DNA from: Pararhodonellum marinum
Lineage (GTDB): Bacteria > Bacteroidota > Bacteroidia > Cytophagales > Cyclobacteriaceae
Assembly (NCBI RefSeq): GCF_015354735.1
Contig: NZ_JACEFJ010000004.1
Coordinates: 186,001-250,000 of the forward strand
DNA: 64,000 bases
Direction: 5' to 3'
The notes beneath the pieces are model-generated. The model worked only from the letters and a program-made list of their open reading frames with translations, was not told where the DNA came from and did not search any database. How positions within the stretch are numbered: position 1 is the stretch's first letter; the number at the start of each line of letters is the position of its first letter. Shown one piece after another: positions 36,923 through 44,935 of this stretch. The translations under genes were made by a program, and so were the position numbers.

Positions 36923-38025
36923 TGGTATGGGTAGCTTTCATCCTGGTGGTGTTGTTGTGGATGCAGGACATGGCCCTATTTGGATTGCTGCAAAGTAATT
37001 TCAAAAACCATGTGGAAAAATCCCCTCAGGTAGCTTTGCCTTTGGTAAGCATCTTGGTGCCCAGCCGGGATGAAGCCGAGGTGATCAAACCTTTGTTGGC
37101 ATCCTTGGCACAAATTGATTATCCTCAGAGCAAACTGGAATTTATCATGGGGGATGACAACAGTCAGGACGAAACCGGAGCAATTTTAGAAGCTTGGTGC
37201 CAACTAGCCCCAAACAGGCATTTTACAACTATTCACCCCTCTCTTCAAGCCAAAGTCAATGGAAAAGCCCATGCCTTGGCGCAGTTGGTCAGAAAAGCCC
37301 GTGGAGAGGTGTTTTTGTTTACCGATGCGGATTGTGAGGTCAATCCACTGTGGGCAAAAGAAATGGTGCGCTGCTTAAAACCTGGTACCGGATTGGTCAC
37401 CGGTACCACCAAGGTCAGAGGCAACACCTGGTTTACCAAAATGCAGGCATTGGATTGGTGGATGACGCTCGGGATCATCAAAGTCACCGTAGATTTGGGA
37501 TTCCATCTCACCTCCATGGGAAACAACATGCTGGTCACCCGTGAAGCCTATGACAAGACAGGGGGTTTTGATCTAATTCCTTTTTCACTGACGGAAGACC
37601 TGGAGATGGCCAAGGCCGTGGCGGGAGCCGGCTTTACCATCCGGCAACAGGTATCCCCAGAGAGCCTGATAGAAACCTTAGGGAAAGAAAGCATGCGGGA
37701 ATTACTGCAGCAACGCAAAAGGTGGATGCATGGCGCCATGTCACTTCCCTTTATCTGGAAATTTTTACTGTTTCTACAGGTGATGTTTTTTCCGGCTATT
37801 TTGTTTTTAATCAGTCAATTGCCTCTTTGGGGTATGGGCTTATGGTTGGGCAAGGTGGTCATGCAGGGCGTTTTTCTGTCCGTTTTTGCAGCCAAGACGG
37901 AAACTAAAATCCCTAAAATGGAATTGATTACCTTTGATCTTTATTATTTGATCGTTTCTTGGTCAACCATTCTCTATTATTTTTGGCCAGGAAAAACCAC
38001 TTGGAAAGGAAGAGCATACCCATGA
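36919..38025 (+). CDS. Family 2 glycosyltransferase, membrane
   Basis: The 368-residue protein starts with a membrane helix (MMVWVAFILVVLLWMQDMALFGLL) and has a GT-A core with SILVPSRDEAEVIKPLL, FTDADCEVNP (donor-site acidic motif), SLTEDLEMAKAVAGAG and QQRKRWMHGAM, the QxxRW-type segment, then C-terminal helices. It is similar in layout to the glycosyltransferase at 33674 but clearly divergent. The ATG overlaps the deacetylase stop (ATGA), so the two enzymes probably act on one glycan. Confidence 0.92.
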   Translation: MMVWVAFILVVLLWMQDMALFGLLQSNFKNHVEKSPQVALPLVSILVPSRDEAEVIKPLLASLAQIDYPQSKLEFIMGDDNSQDETGAILEAWCQLAPNRHFTTIHPSLQAKVNGKAHALAQLVRKARGEVFLFTDADCEVNPLWAKEMVRCLKPGTGLVTGTTKVRGNTWFTKMQALDWWMTLGIIKVTVDLGFHLTSMGNNMLVTREAYDKTGGFDLIPFSLTEDLEMAKAVAGAGFTIRQQVSPESLIETLGKESMRELLQQRKRWMHGAMSLPFIWKFLLFLQVMFFPAILFLISQLPLWGMGLWLGKVVMQGVFLSVFAAKTETKIPKMELITFDLYYLIVSWSTILYYFWPGKTTWKGRAYP

Positions 38026-38792
38026 CCTACATAGATTCCCACGCACACATTTATTCCAAAAAATATGACCATGACCGGGATGAGGTAATCCGCCGAAGCC
38101 GGGAATTGGGTTTGGATAAAATTTACATGCCCAACATTGACCTGGAATCCATAGATGCCATGCTGGAGGCGGAACACCGTTACCCTGACATGTGTATTCC
38201 CATGATGGGCCTACATCCCTGTGATGTCAAGAAGGATTTTGAGAAAAGCCTGTATGTGATGGAGGACTGGCTGGAAAAAAGGCCCTTTGCCGCAGTGGGA
38301 GAAATCGGTTTGGATTTGTATTGGGACAAAACTTTTTTTGAGGAGCAAAAAGAGGCCTTGCGGATCCAAATGCGTTGGGCCAAGCAGAAGGGACTTCCCA
38401 TCGTGTTGCATTGCAGAGATTCCATTGATGAAACCATAGCCATTGTCAAGGAACTGAATGATGAAGCCCTCAAGGGAGTTTTCCACTGTTTTACGGGGAC
38501 TCTTGCACAGGCCAAAGAAATTTTGGAACTTGGTTTTCTTCTGGGTATAGGAGGGGTGGTCACTTTCAAAAACGGAGGATTGGACAAGGTCCTTCCAGAG
38601 ATAGGCATTGACCGGCTTGTTTTGGAAACCGATGGTCCTTATCTGGCCCCGATTCCATACCGGGGCAAAAGAAATTCCCCTGAATATATCCCATTGATCG
38701 CTGAAAAAATATCTGAATTGACCGGAGAGGGCCTTGAGAAAGTGGCTCAAACCAGTACCCAAAACACCCTAGATCTTTTCAGGATACCATGA
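38022..38792 (+). CDS. TatD family deoxyribonuclease-like metallohydrolase
   Basis: I place the start at the ATG at 38022 (256 residues); the open frame from 37959 adds 21 residues that lie in the glycosyltransferase gene. The TIM-barrel motifs are present: YIDSHAHIYS, MGLHPCDVKK, AAVGEIGLDLYWDKTFFEEQ, IVLHCRDS, KGVFHCFTGTL, LETDGPYLAP. TatD enzymes are metal-dependent and act on DNA ends or D-amino-acid-linked tRNA. It is ATGA-coupled on both sides. Confidence 0.93.
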   Translation: MTYIDSHAHIYSKKYDHDRDEVIRRSRELGLDKIYMPNIDLESIDAMLEAEHRYPDMCIPMMGLHPCDVKKDFEKSLYVMEDWLEKRPFAAVGEIGLDLYWDKTFFEEQKEALRIQMRWAKQKGLPIVLHCRDSIDETIAIVKELNDEALKGVFHCFTGTLAQAKEILELGFLLGIGGVVTFKNGGLDKVLPEIGIDRLVLETDGPYLAPIPYRGKRNSPEYIPLIAEKISELTGEGLEKVAQTSTQNTLDLFRIP

Positions 38793-39871
38793 AAATGAAT
38801 TATAAAATTGTCCGGTTAAATACCAGTGCCAAAGAGGCCATCACGTCATCTGTGCTGATCATCTATACCGGAGGTACGCTGGGTATGGCCTACGACGCTA
38901 CCGGAGCACTAGTTCCCTTCAACTTCGGTCAGATTCTGGAGAAGATTCCCAATCTGACCAACATGCACATCGCCATTACCGTCATTTCTTTTCCGGAACC
39001 CATCGATTCCTCCAATGTCAACATGCAACATTGGATGGACATGGCATACATCATCTATGAAAATTACGATACCTATGACGGTTTTGTGGTTTTGCACGGA
39101 ACAGATACCATGGCTTATTCCGCTTCCATGTTGAGCTACATGCTCGACGGTCTGAGCAAGCCAGTGATCTTTACAGGGGCCCAATTGCCCATTTCCGCCA
39201 TGCGTTCAGATGCCCGGGAAAATTTGATGACTTCCTTGGAGATCGCTACCGCCAAGGCCAATGGCAAACCCATTGTGCCTGAAGTCTGCATCTTTTTCAA
39301 CCACATGTTGCTGAGGGGCAATCGAGCCAAGAAAGTTCAGAGTGTGCATTTTGATGCTTTCGAATCGGAGAATTATCCGCCTTTAGCCGAATCCGGTATC
39401 GTGATCGATTATAACTATGCAGCGATCAAACCCTTCAAAGAAGGCGCCCAACTCAAATACCGAAACCGGGTGGACAACCGGGTGATGGTACTCAAGCTTT
39501 TCCCGGGGATCACTAAAAATGTCTTGGACAGTTGTTTTGCGATCAAAAACCTGAGAGGGGTGGTGTTGGAGACCTATGGTTCTGGCAATACACCTAGCGA
39601 GAAGTGGTTTCTTCAATCTTTGGAAAAAGCGATAGATAAAGGCATCATCGTGCTGAATGTATCCCAATGCAACGGTGGCCGTGTGATCCAGGGGAGGTAT
39701 GAGACCAGCAAAGACCTGAAGCGGGTAGGGGTGCTGAGTGGGGGGGACATCACGACTGAGGCTGCCATCACCAAAATGATGCACCTGCTGGCCCATGATC
39801 CCGATGAGGAAGAGATCAGGAGGAAGCTGATTACGCCACTAGCCGGAGAGATGTCCCTGACGAGTAATTAG
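38789..39871 (+). CDS. ansA: Type I L-asparaginase
   Basis: The 360-residue cytosolic-type enzyme has IYTGGTLGM near the start with the nucleophilic Thr and YDGFVVLHGTDTMAYSASMLSYML with the second Thr and the Asp, plus FTGAQLPISAMRSDARENL and the C-terminal ALLRG-type segment. It converts asparagine to aspartate and ammonia. It shares a four-base overlap (ATGA) with tatD. A weak hairpin with a T-run follows at 39888-39918. The ORF order tatD-ansA recurs in Bacteroidota. Confidence 0.95.
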   Translation: MKMNYKIVRLNTSAKEAITSSVLIIYTGGTLGMAYDATGALVPFNFGQILEKIPNLTNMHIAITVISFPEPIDSSNVNMQHWMDMAYIIYENYDTYDGFVVLHGTDTMAYSASMLSYMLDGLSKPVIFTGAQLPISAMRSDARENLMTSLEIATAKANGKPIVPEVCIFFNHMLLRGNRAKKVQSVHFDAFESENYPPLAESGIVIDYNYAAIKPFKEGAQLKYRNRVDNRVMVLKLFPGITKNVLDSCFAIKNLRGVVLETYGSGNTPSEKWFLQSLEKAIDKGIIVLNVSQCNGGRVIQGRYETSKDLKRVGVLSGGDITTEAAITKMMHLLAHDPDEEEIRRKLITPLAGEMSLTSN

Positions 39872-39900
39872 GGAATTTCGGGGAAGAATCCACGGTTTAA

Positions 39901-39932
39901 TTTGGATTGGGGGTTTTTTATATTTTTCTTTG
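39901..39932 (+). promoter_or_regulatory. Candidate promoter of tRNA-Ser
   Basis: TTTG at 39901-39904, a 20-base spacer and TTTCTTTG at 39925-39932 form a Bacteroidota-like promoter, with the first A of the -7 box replaced. Transcription would start near 39939, just before the tRNA at 39958. Confidence 0.4.
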
Positions 39933-39957
39933 CGCTTCGATTGAGCGAAAACCATAC

Positions 39958-40044
39958 AGAGAGGTGTCCGAGTGGTTGAAGGAGCACGCCTGGAAAGCGT
40001 GTATACCCGCAAGGGTATCGAGGGTTCGAATCCCTTCCTCTCTG
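39958..40044 (+). tRNA. tRNA-Ser (anticodon GGA)
   Basis: The sequence folds as a class II tRNA of 87 bases. The acceptor AGAGAGG at 39958-39964 pairs with CCTCTCT at 40037-40043, with discriminator G at 40044. The D arm, the anticodon stem-loop with loop CTGGAAA (anticodon GGA), a long variable arm (TACCCGCAAGGGTA) and a T arm (GAGGGTTCGAATCCC) are all present. No CCA is encoded. The first base would be A, giving an A-U end pair, a little unusual for this tRNA. A terminator-like hairpin with eight Ts follows at 40053-40086. Confidence 0.95.
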
Positions 40045-40052
40045 CCCAAAAG

Positions 40053-40086
40053 ATCCATTCCTTAAAAAAAGGAGCGGATTTTTTTT
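40053..40086 (+). terminator. Terminator directly after tRNA-Ser
   Basis: ATCCATTCCTT at 40053-40063 pairs with AAGGAGCGGAT at 40069-40079, with one A-C mismatch and one T-G pair, around five As. Eight Ts follow at 40079-40086. Confidence 0.75.
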
Positions 40087-40224
40087 ATGCACAAACCGAT
40101 CAAACAGCCCTAAGGAAGGGATGAGAACCCCCGGGGTTTGAAATCGACCGGAGGGAGATTCGCGAGGGGCTGTGCGGCATGGTTTGCGGGTACGAGCAAT
40201 CCCTTCCTCTCTGCAATTATAAAT

Positions 40225-40254
40225 ACCGATACAGAACATGTGATCGGTTTTTTT
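40225..40254 (+). terminator. Terminator-like hairpin inside repeat unit 2
   Basis: ACCGAT at 40225-40230 pairs with ATCGGT at 40243-40248, with seven Ts at 40248-40254. A second, longer inverted repeat GATCGGTTT / AAACCGATC at 40242-40270 overlaps it. It would end any RNA that covers the first repeat core. Confidence 0.6.
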
Positions 40255-40385
40255 ATGCCCTAAACCGATCATACATCCTCAAGGAAGGGATGAGAACCCC
40301 CGGGTTTGAAATCGACCGTAGGGAGATTCGCGAGGGGCTGTGCGGCATGGTTTGCGCGTACGAGCAATCCCTTCCTCTCTGCTGA

Positions 40386-40935
40386 AATGTCCATTTCTCA
40401 ATAATAAGGAGTGTATTTTTTGATGCCATTTAGTGATCAATCGTTCTCAAAGTAGTGATAAGAATCTGTCATTATGGAAACGAATCTTTCTTTATTTCCG
40501 TCACCCTGAGCTTGCCGAAGGGTCTTCGTCTGTAGAAAAACAGCAGACAATATTTTAAGGTCTGACTTTGATGGCCATCATTGAACAATTGTCATTGAGA
40601 CTGTGCGGTGTGACGCCGGAAAACCGAAGATGTGCAAGGCATTGTGGGGCCATCAACTGCATTAGACCATTGCAACTCTTATTTGCAGTCTTGTTTTTTA
40701 AAATCCAGTTACCCTTAACTTAAATAATCCATTCTTTAATGGGACTTATTTCCCACTCATCTCCATTTACGCTCACACATGTTAAACACGGATTTAACCA
40801 AATGTTTACATGCCTTTTCTTTTGGGCTGAATACGCATGTTCTTTTAGATAATCACCCACTTTTCAAAACCCAACCCAAAAGAACAACATGATATTTACT
40901 ATATTGTAAATTGATTTTAAAGCAAAACCTCAGTC
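40386..40935. other. Intergenic stretch with a decayed repeat copy and a REP-like palindrome
   Basis: The first 100 bases look like a degenerate third copy of the tRNA-linked repeat (TCTCAAAGTAGTGATAAGAA against CCTCAAGGAAGGGATGAGAA in unit 2). At 40499-40527 lies CGTCACCCTGAGCTTGCCGA followed by AGGGTCTTC, a palindromic element of a type that is scattered through many bacterial genomes. The remainder is AT-rich with no open frame or RNA gene that I can support; it must contain the promoter of the next gene. Confidence 0.5.
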
Positions 40936-41841
40936 ATGGACAACAATCAACCCAGAAGAAGTTTTCTAAAAAAAGCAGGTTTAGGGCTTGCAGGTGTCAG
41001 TCTGCTGTCACATAAAGCCCTATCTGAAGCTCAGTCAAAAAATGCTCCTGAAGTAGACAAAAAGGTGGAGCTCGCCATTGCCACCATTACCATGGATGGG
41101 TTTGGAGACCAATATTTTGAAAAGGCCTTTGCAATCCTTCCGCAGCTTCCCTTCAAAAATGTCGAATTCAATTGCTGGTACGGGCGCACCCTTACCCCAA
41201 CAGGCATCCACTCCATCAAGGAGAGGTGTAACCAACATGGGCTGACGCCGATTTGTGTGCAGGGGAGCTCTTTTGGAGCTGAGGGGAACATTGTCAAGGA
41301 TGTGGCCCACAAGCTCTGGAACATGCAGGCAGCCAAAGAACTTGGATGCAGGAGAGTGAAATTTACCGGTGCCGGAAGGGGTAAAGAAGGTGGGCTGGAT
41401 GCTGTGATTGCCTGTCTCAAGGAAATCGCCCCAGCTGCGGAGGAGATGGATGTATTGGTTTTGGTGGAAAACCATGCCAACAACAACATCGAGTTTTTGG
41501 AGGACTATGACCGCATCTTTGAGGCAGTGGATTCCAGCCATGTGGGCATGTGTATGGACAATGCCCATTTTGATGGCTCTAAGGTTGACCTGCTGGAAGT
41601 AGTCGATCGCTTCCATTCCAAAATCCTGCACATAGACCTGAAAGACACTGAAAAGTTTGGCGTACATAAAGTCGTCAACTATGGCGAAGGGGTTACACAA
41701 AACGATGCCGTCGTCCAAAAAATGCTGGAACATGGCTATGCGGGCTATCTCCTGATAGAAATGGCCCCGCCCAGAAATGAAGCCACCCTGGTCAAAGACC
41801 TCACAAGGGCCTATGATTTGTTTAAAAAGTATGAGTCCTAA
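40936..41841 (+). CDS. Sugar phosphate isomerase/epimerase-like TIM barrel with Tat signal
   Basis: The 301-residue protein opens with a twin-arginine signal (RRSFLKKAGLGLAGVSLL), so it is exported folded. The rest is an AP-endonuclease-2-like TIM barrel (VELAIATITMDGFGDQYFEKAFAIL..., VLVENHANNNIEFLEDYDRIFEAVDSSHVGMCMDNAHFDG, ILHIDLKDTEKFGVHKVVNYGEG, LLIEMAPP) with the Glu, Asp and His residues that bind a metal ion in this fold. Such proteins are common in periplasmic sugar conversion in Bacteroidota. The substrate is unknown; it precedes a cytochrome-domain lipoprotein by 104 bases. Confidence 0.87.
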   Translation: MDNNQPRRSFLKKAGLGLAGVSLLSHKALSEAQSKNAPEVDKKVELAIATITMDGFGDQYFEKAFAILPQLPFKNVEFNCWYGRTLTPTGIHSIKERCNQHGLTPICVQGSSFGAEGNIVKDVAHKLWNMQAAKELGCRRVKFTGAGRGKEGGLDAVIACLKEIAPAAEEMDVLVLVENHANNNIEFLEDYDRIFEAVDSSHVGMCMDNAHFDGSKVDLLEVVDRFHSKILHIDLKDTEKFGVHKVVNYGEGVTQNDAVVQKMLEHGYAGYLLIEMAPPRNEATLVKDLTRAYDLFKKYES

Positions 41842-41922
41842 AAGACCTTTGAGGTTTTTCAAACCTTGAAGGTCTTATGTTTGGCTTAAAAACCTTCGAG
41901 ATCTTTGAGACCTGAAAGGTTT
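41842..41922. repeat. Two adjacent hairpin-forming repeats
   Basis: AAGACCTT at 41842-41849 pairs with AAGGTCTT at 41869-41876, with an inner GGTTT/AAACC stem. AAACCTT at 41890-41896 pairs with AAGGTTT at 41916-41922. The two stems use the same words (ACCTT, GGTTT), which points to a dispersed repeat family. They may also slow or end transcription from the isomerase gene, but no T-run follows. Confidence 0.55.
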
Positions 41923-41945
41923 GGCAATATACCTAAACCTATTGT

Positions 41946-44585
41946 ATGAAATTCTTATTTACCTCTTGCTTGAGGCGCTACCTCATTCCTTTTTTGCTGA
42001 TACTTTGTTGCTTTTTTTATGCCTGTAAAAATGACAACCCTATTCAAGAACAGCTCCCGGCGGGGGTAAAGGTTCTTGATCCAAGACTAGATCTCTCTGT
42101 AGCGGTAGAAGACCCGGATATTGTCACCCCAGTAGGAATAGCGATAGATAAGCGGGACCGGGTGTTTGTATTGGAATCGCATACCCACCTGCAGCCTAAA
42201 GACTATGCAGGTCCGGATGGCGACCTGATCAAGGTTTTTGAGGACAGCAATGGTGATGGAAATCTGGACAAAACAACCATTTTCGCAGAAGGCATACTGG
42301 AAGGATTGAACCTTGCATTTTCACCGGAGGGACATCTGTACCTGGTCACTTCCAGAGAAGTATGGGTCTTCTATGACAGCGATGGGGACGGAGTTTCTGA
42401 AGAACGCCAAAAGCTGCTTGAATTGACCAAACCGGATTATGTTTACCCCCATGCGGCCTTGTTGAGTATCGCTTTTTCTCCGGACGGTTGGATGTATATC
42501 GGTAGGGGAAATACTGGCAGTGACCTTTGGATCATGGAAGGAACTGACGGAAATCAGGTTTCCGGCTTTGGCGATGGAGGCAACATCATTCGGGCAAAAT
42601 GGAATGGTTCTGAAGTGGAGATTTTCAGCACCGGCTATTGGAATCCCTTTGACTTAAAATTTGATGATTACGGACGCCTCTTGGTGGCGGACAATGACCC
42701 CGACAGCCGAGGACCCAATCGCTTGGTGCATGCGGTCCAAGGATCGGATTTTGGATACCAATCGCTTTTTGGAGGAAGTGGCATCCATCCTTACCTGGCA
42801 TGGGATGGCGAACTCCCGGGCACCCTTCCGATCGCAGTGCCTTTGGGCGAAGCCCCCTCAGGGCTGCTCAATGCCAATTTCGCCGCTTTGCCAGCTGACT
42901 ATCAGGATCAGATGCTCTGTACCATCTGGGAGGAAAGCAATATTGTAAGGGTCAATTTTCGGGAGCAAGGAATGTCTTTGACAGGTGAAGCGGAAGTCAT
43001 TGTCCAGGGAGGTGAGGAATTTAGGCCTGTTTCCTTTGCTTCGGACAGCAAAGGAAACATCTATTTCACAGACTGGGTCATTCGCTATTATCCCAACCAT
43101 GGCCGGGGCAAGATCTGGAAAATGACCACTAAGCAAGACGTCCCCCTGTTGAAGAGAAGTGAAATGTACCAAGCGCCTGTTCAGGATAAAATGCAGCCCT
43201 TATTAAGCCTAACCACTGCTACTTGGGAAGACATCCTTAAGCATCTTGTTTCGGATGATCCTTTTGAAGTGCATGCTGCCCAGATGGCCATGGGACAACA
43301 TCCTGCGAAAATACAGATGGCCGCAAAGGACAACCATCCATCCATCAGAATGGCAGCATTGCTGACGGCCATGAGATCGGGGGATGAATCCATGGAATAT
43401 TTGGTCAGGGACTTTCTGAGAGATAAGGATGCGGAGGTCAGAAAAATGGCCTTGATTTGGGTCGGAAGTGCTCAGCTGACTGCTTACAAAAATGAAATCG
43501 AAACCGTCCTTACCGCAGGTCCAGTAAACAATGATCTTTTTCAGACCTATTTGGAAACAGTCAAATTGCTGCAGCCCGAATTTGTAAATGCCTATCAAAG
43601 CCGGGAAATCACCAGAAGCAACACCCTTCCTCGGTCACTTCCGGAAGGTTTTGTCTCTGAGATCGTCAGGGATGCTTCCAAGCCTTCGGGAATCAGGGTA
43701 TTTGCTTTTAGGTATCTGGAAGATTTGGGTGCGCACCAAAATTTTCTGCTTTCCTTTTTAGAAAAAAACCATGAATCAGAAATCAGACTGGAGACTGTTC
43801 GAACCCTTCAGGGACTACCGGATAAAGCCGTGGCGGCGAAGCTTTTGGAAATGGCATTAGACACCTCAAATCCGGAAATCATCCGTTCGGATGCCTTGGC
43901 GGTGTTGGCGGCCCAGCCATTGGACGACTGGGAAAGGATCATCCCCCTACTGGATACGAGCGAGGAAAACATCCGAACAGAGGCTGCTCGCTACCTTAGA
44001 AGTAAAATATCCAGGCCAGAGGTCAGAGAGGCCTTTGAGAAAAGGAAAGACAATGCTTCCCCTCCAAACGCCTTTCAACAACAGCTACTGCTGGGACTGG
44101 AACAGCAAATGCCCGGTAGACCAGATAAAGAGGAAGAAGCACTTTGGCAGGAACTGCTTGAGGGAAAGGCGGACTCAGAACGGGGCAGACGGGTGTTTTT
44201 TTCCAATACCTCCCTTTGTGCGACGTGCCACCAAATGGACGGCAAAGGCGGGGACCTGGGACCCGACCTCAGTCAGGTAGGAAGATCAAAAGACCGTAGG
44301 GGATTGATTTCATCCATTCTCTACCCTTCGGCAGAAATGAGTCCGGAGTGGCAGGGTTGGTATATCCTGCTCAAAGATGGCAATAGGCTCGATGGAAGAC
44401 AGATCGACGTGGGCAATAATGACATCAAACTGTATACTCAGTCCAAGGGCTTTGTCTCCGTTGACAAGAAAGACATTGCAGATTATGGCATGATCAAAGC
44501 ATCCCTGATGCCGGATGGCTTGGAACAGCGATTGAGCGATCAGGATCTGAGGGATTTGTTGGCTTACCTTCAAGGTAACCCGTGA
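41946..44585 (+). CDS. PVC-type heme-binding lipoprotein with beta-propeller and HEAT-like repeats
   Basis: The 879-residue protein has a lipoprotein signal (CCFFYACKND; lipobox Cys26 by count). A sugar-dehydrogenase-like beta-propeller follows (about residues 45-385, with ITPVGIAIDKRDRVFVLESH-type blades), then a helical-repeat stretch (about 400-700), and a C-terminal cytochrome c domain with CATCH (Cys758, Cys761, His762) and the axial Met region near the end. This is the layout of the PVC-type heme-binding family. It likely passes electrons from a periplasmic oxidation. The partner is unknown; a Tat-exported isomerase is upstream. Confidence 0.88.
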   Translation: MKFLFTSCLRRYLIPFLLILCCFFYACKNDNPIQEQLPAGVKVLDPRLDLSVAVEDPDIVTPVGIAIDKRDRVFVLESHTHLQPKDYAGPDGDLIKVFEDSNGDGNLDKTTIFAEGILEGLNLAFSPEGHLYLVTSREVWVFYDSDGDGVSEERQKLLELTKPDYVYPHAALLSIAFSPDGWMYIGRGNTGSDLWIMEGTDGNQVSGFGDGGNIIRAKWNGSEVEIFSTGYWNPFDLKFDDYGRLLVADNDPDSRGPNRLVHAVQGSDFGYQSLFGGSGIHPYLAWDGELPGTLPIAVPLGEAPSGLLNANFAALPADYQDQMLCTIWEESNIVRVNFREQGMSLTGEAEVIVQGGEEFRPVSFASDSKGNIYFTDWVIRYYPNHGRGKIWKMTTKQDVPLLKRSEMYQAPVQDKMQPLLSLTTATWEDILKHLVSDDPFEVHAAQMAMGQHPAKIQMAAKDNHPSIRMAALLTAMRSGDESMEYLVRDFLRDKDAEVRKMALIWVGSAQLTAYKNEIETVLTAGPVNNDLFQTYLETVKLLQPEFVNAYQSREITRSNTLPRSLPEGFVSEIVRDASKPSGIRVFAFRYLEDLGAHQNFLLSFLEKNHESEIRLETVRTLQGLPDKAVAAKLLEMALDTSNPEIIRSDALAVLAAQPLDDWERIIPLLDTSEENIRTEAARYLRSKISRPEVREAFEKRKDNASPPNAFQQQLLLGLEQQMPGRPDKEEEALWQELLEGKADSERGRRVFFSNTSLCATCHQMDGKGGDLGPDLSQVGRSKDRRGLISSILYPSAEMSPEWQGWYILLKDGNRLDGRQIDVGNNDIKLYTQSKGFVSVDKKDIADYGMIKASLMPDGLEQRLSDQDLRDLLAYLQGNP

Positions 44586-44935
44586 AACCGACCAATCCCT
44601 CTAATTTTTGTTTCCTTTTTTAATTCCATTTTAGGAGTGAAAAGCTTGTTGGCAACCATTGGTGTAAATCTATTCAATAAAAGGATCGGTTATTCATTTT
44701 TATGTTATTTTTAAGAAAGGTAGAAGAATGGATGAATCCTTGTTAAAAGGGCTCGTATTACTACCTGTTTTCAATATTTTGAGTCAAAAAGAGTTGCTTT
44801 GCCCCATCTTTCAGGTTTTAAAATTCAATGTCCTCCATAGCGCAAGGTATGGGAATGGGATATTAGAATTAAGAAGAAGTTTCAAAATAAAATTCGTTTC
44901 ATACTAGATCTTTTGTTTAATCCCTATCATTCCAC
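44586..44935. other. Intergenic region, no gene seen
   Basis: This 350-base AT-rich gap has no open frame of note, no tRNA and no clear terminator. It must hold the end of the heme-protein transcript and the promoter for the acyltransferase gene. Confidence 0.5.

Larger units (their letters stand above)
40045..40382 (+). repeat. Tandem 169-bp repeat carrying copies of the tRNA-Ser 3' end
   Basis: Two units follow the tRNA: 40045-40214 and 40215-40382. Each ends with AATCCCTTCCTCTCTGC, which is identical to the last bases of the tRNA (T-stem 3' strand, acceptor and discriminator). Each has a nearly identical core of about 100 bases (40112-40214 and 40281-40382) beginning AAGGAAGGGATGAGAACCCC. 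Only a few bases differ between the cores. The spacers before the cores are less alike but each holds a terminator-like hairpin. A decayed third copy seems to continue to about 40490. The open frame at 40179-40385 is a by-product of the repeat, not a gene. Confidence 0.85.

Noticed and set aside
40179-40385. A 68-codon frame with a repeated MVC-x-YEQSLPLC end
   Set aside because: It arises because the tandem repeat is read through twice in one frame; it ends with codons made from the tRNA 3' end copy and has no promoter or other coding signs.
40499-40527. Palindrome CACCCTGAGCTTGCCGAAGGGT considered as a new element
   Set aside because: This kind of palindrome is, as I recall, widespread in bacterial genomes, so it is not new.
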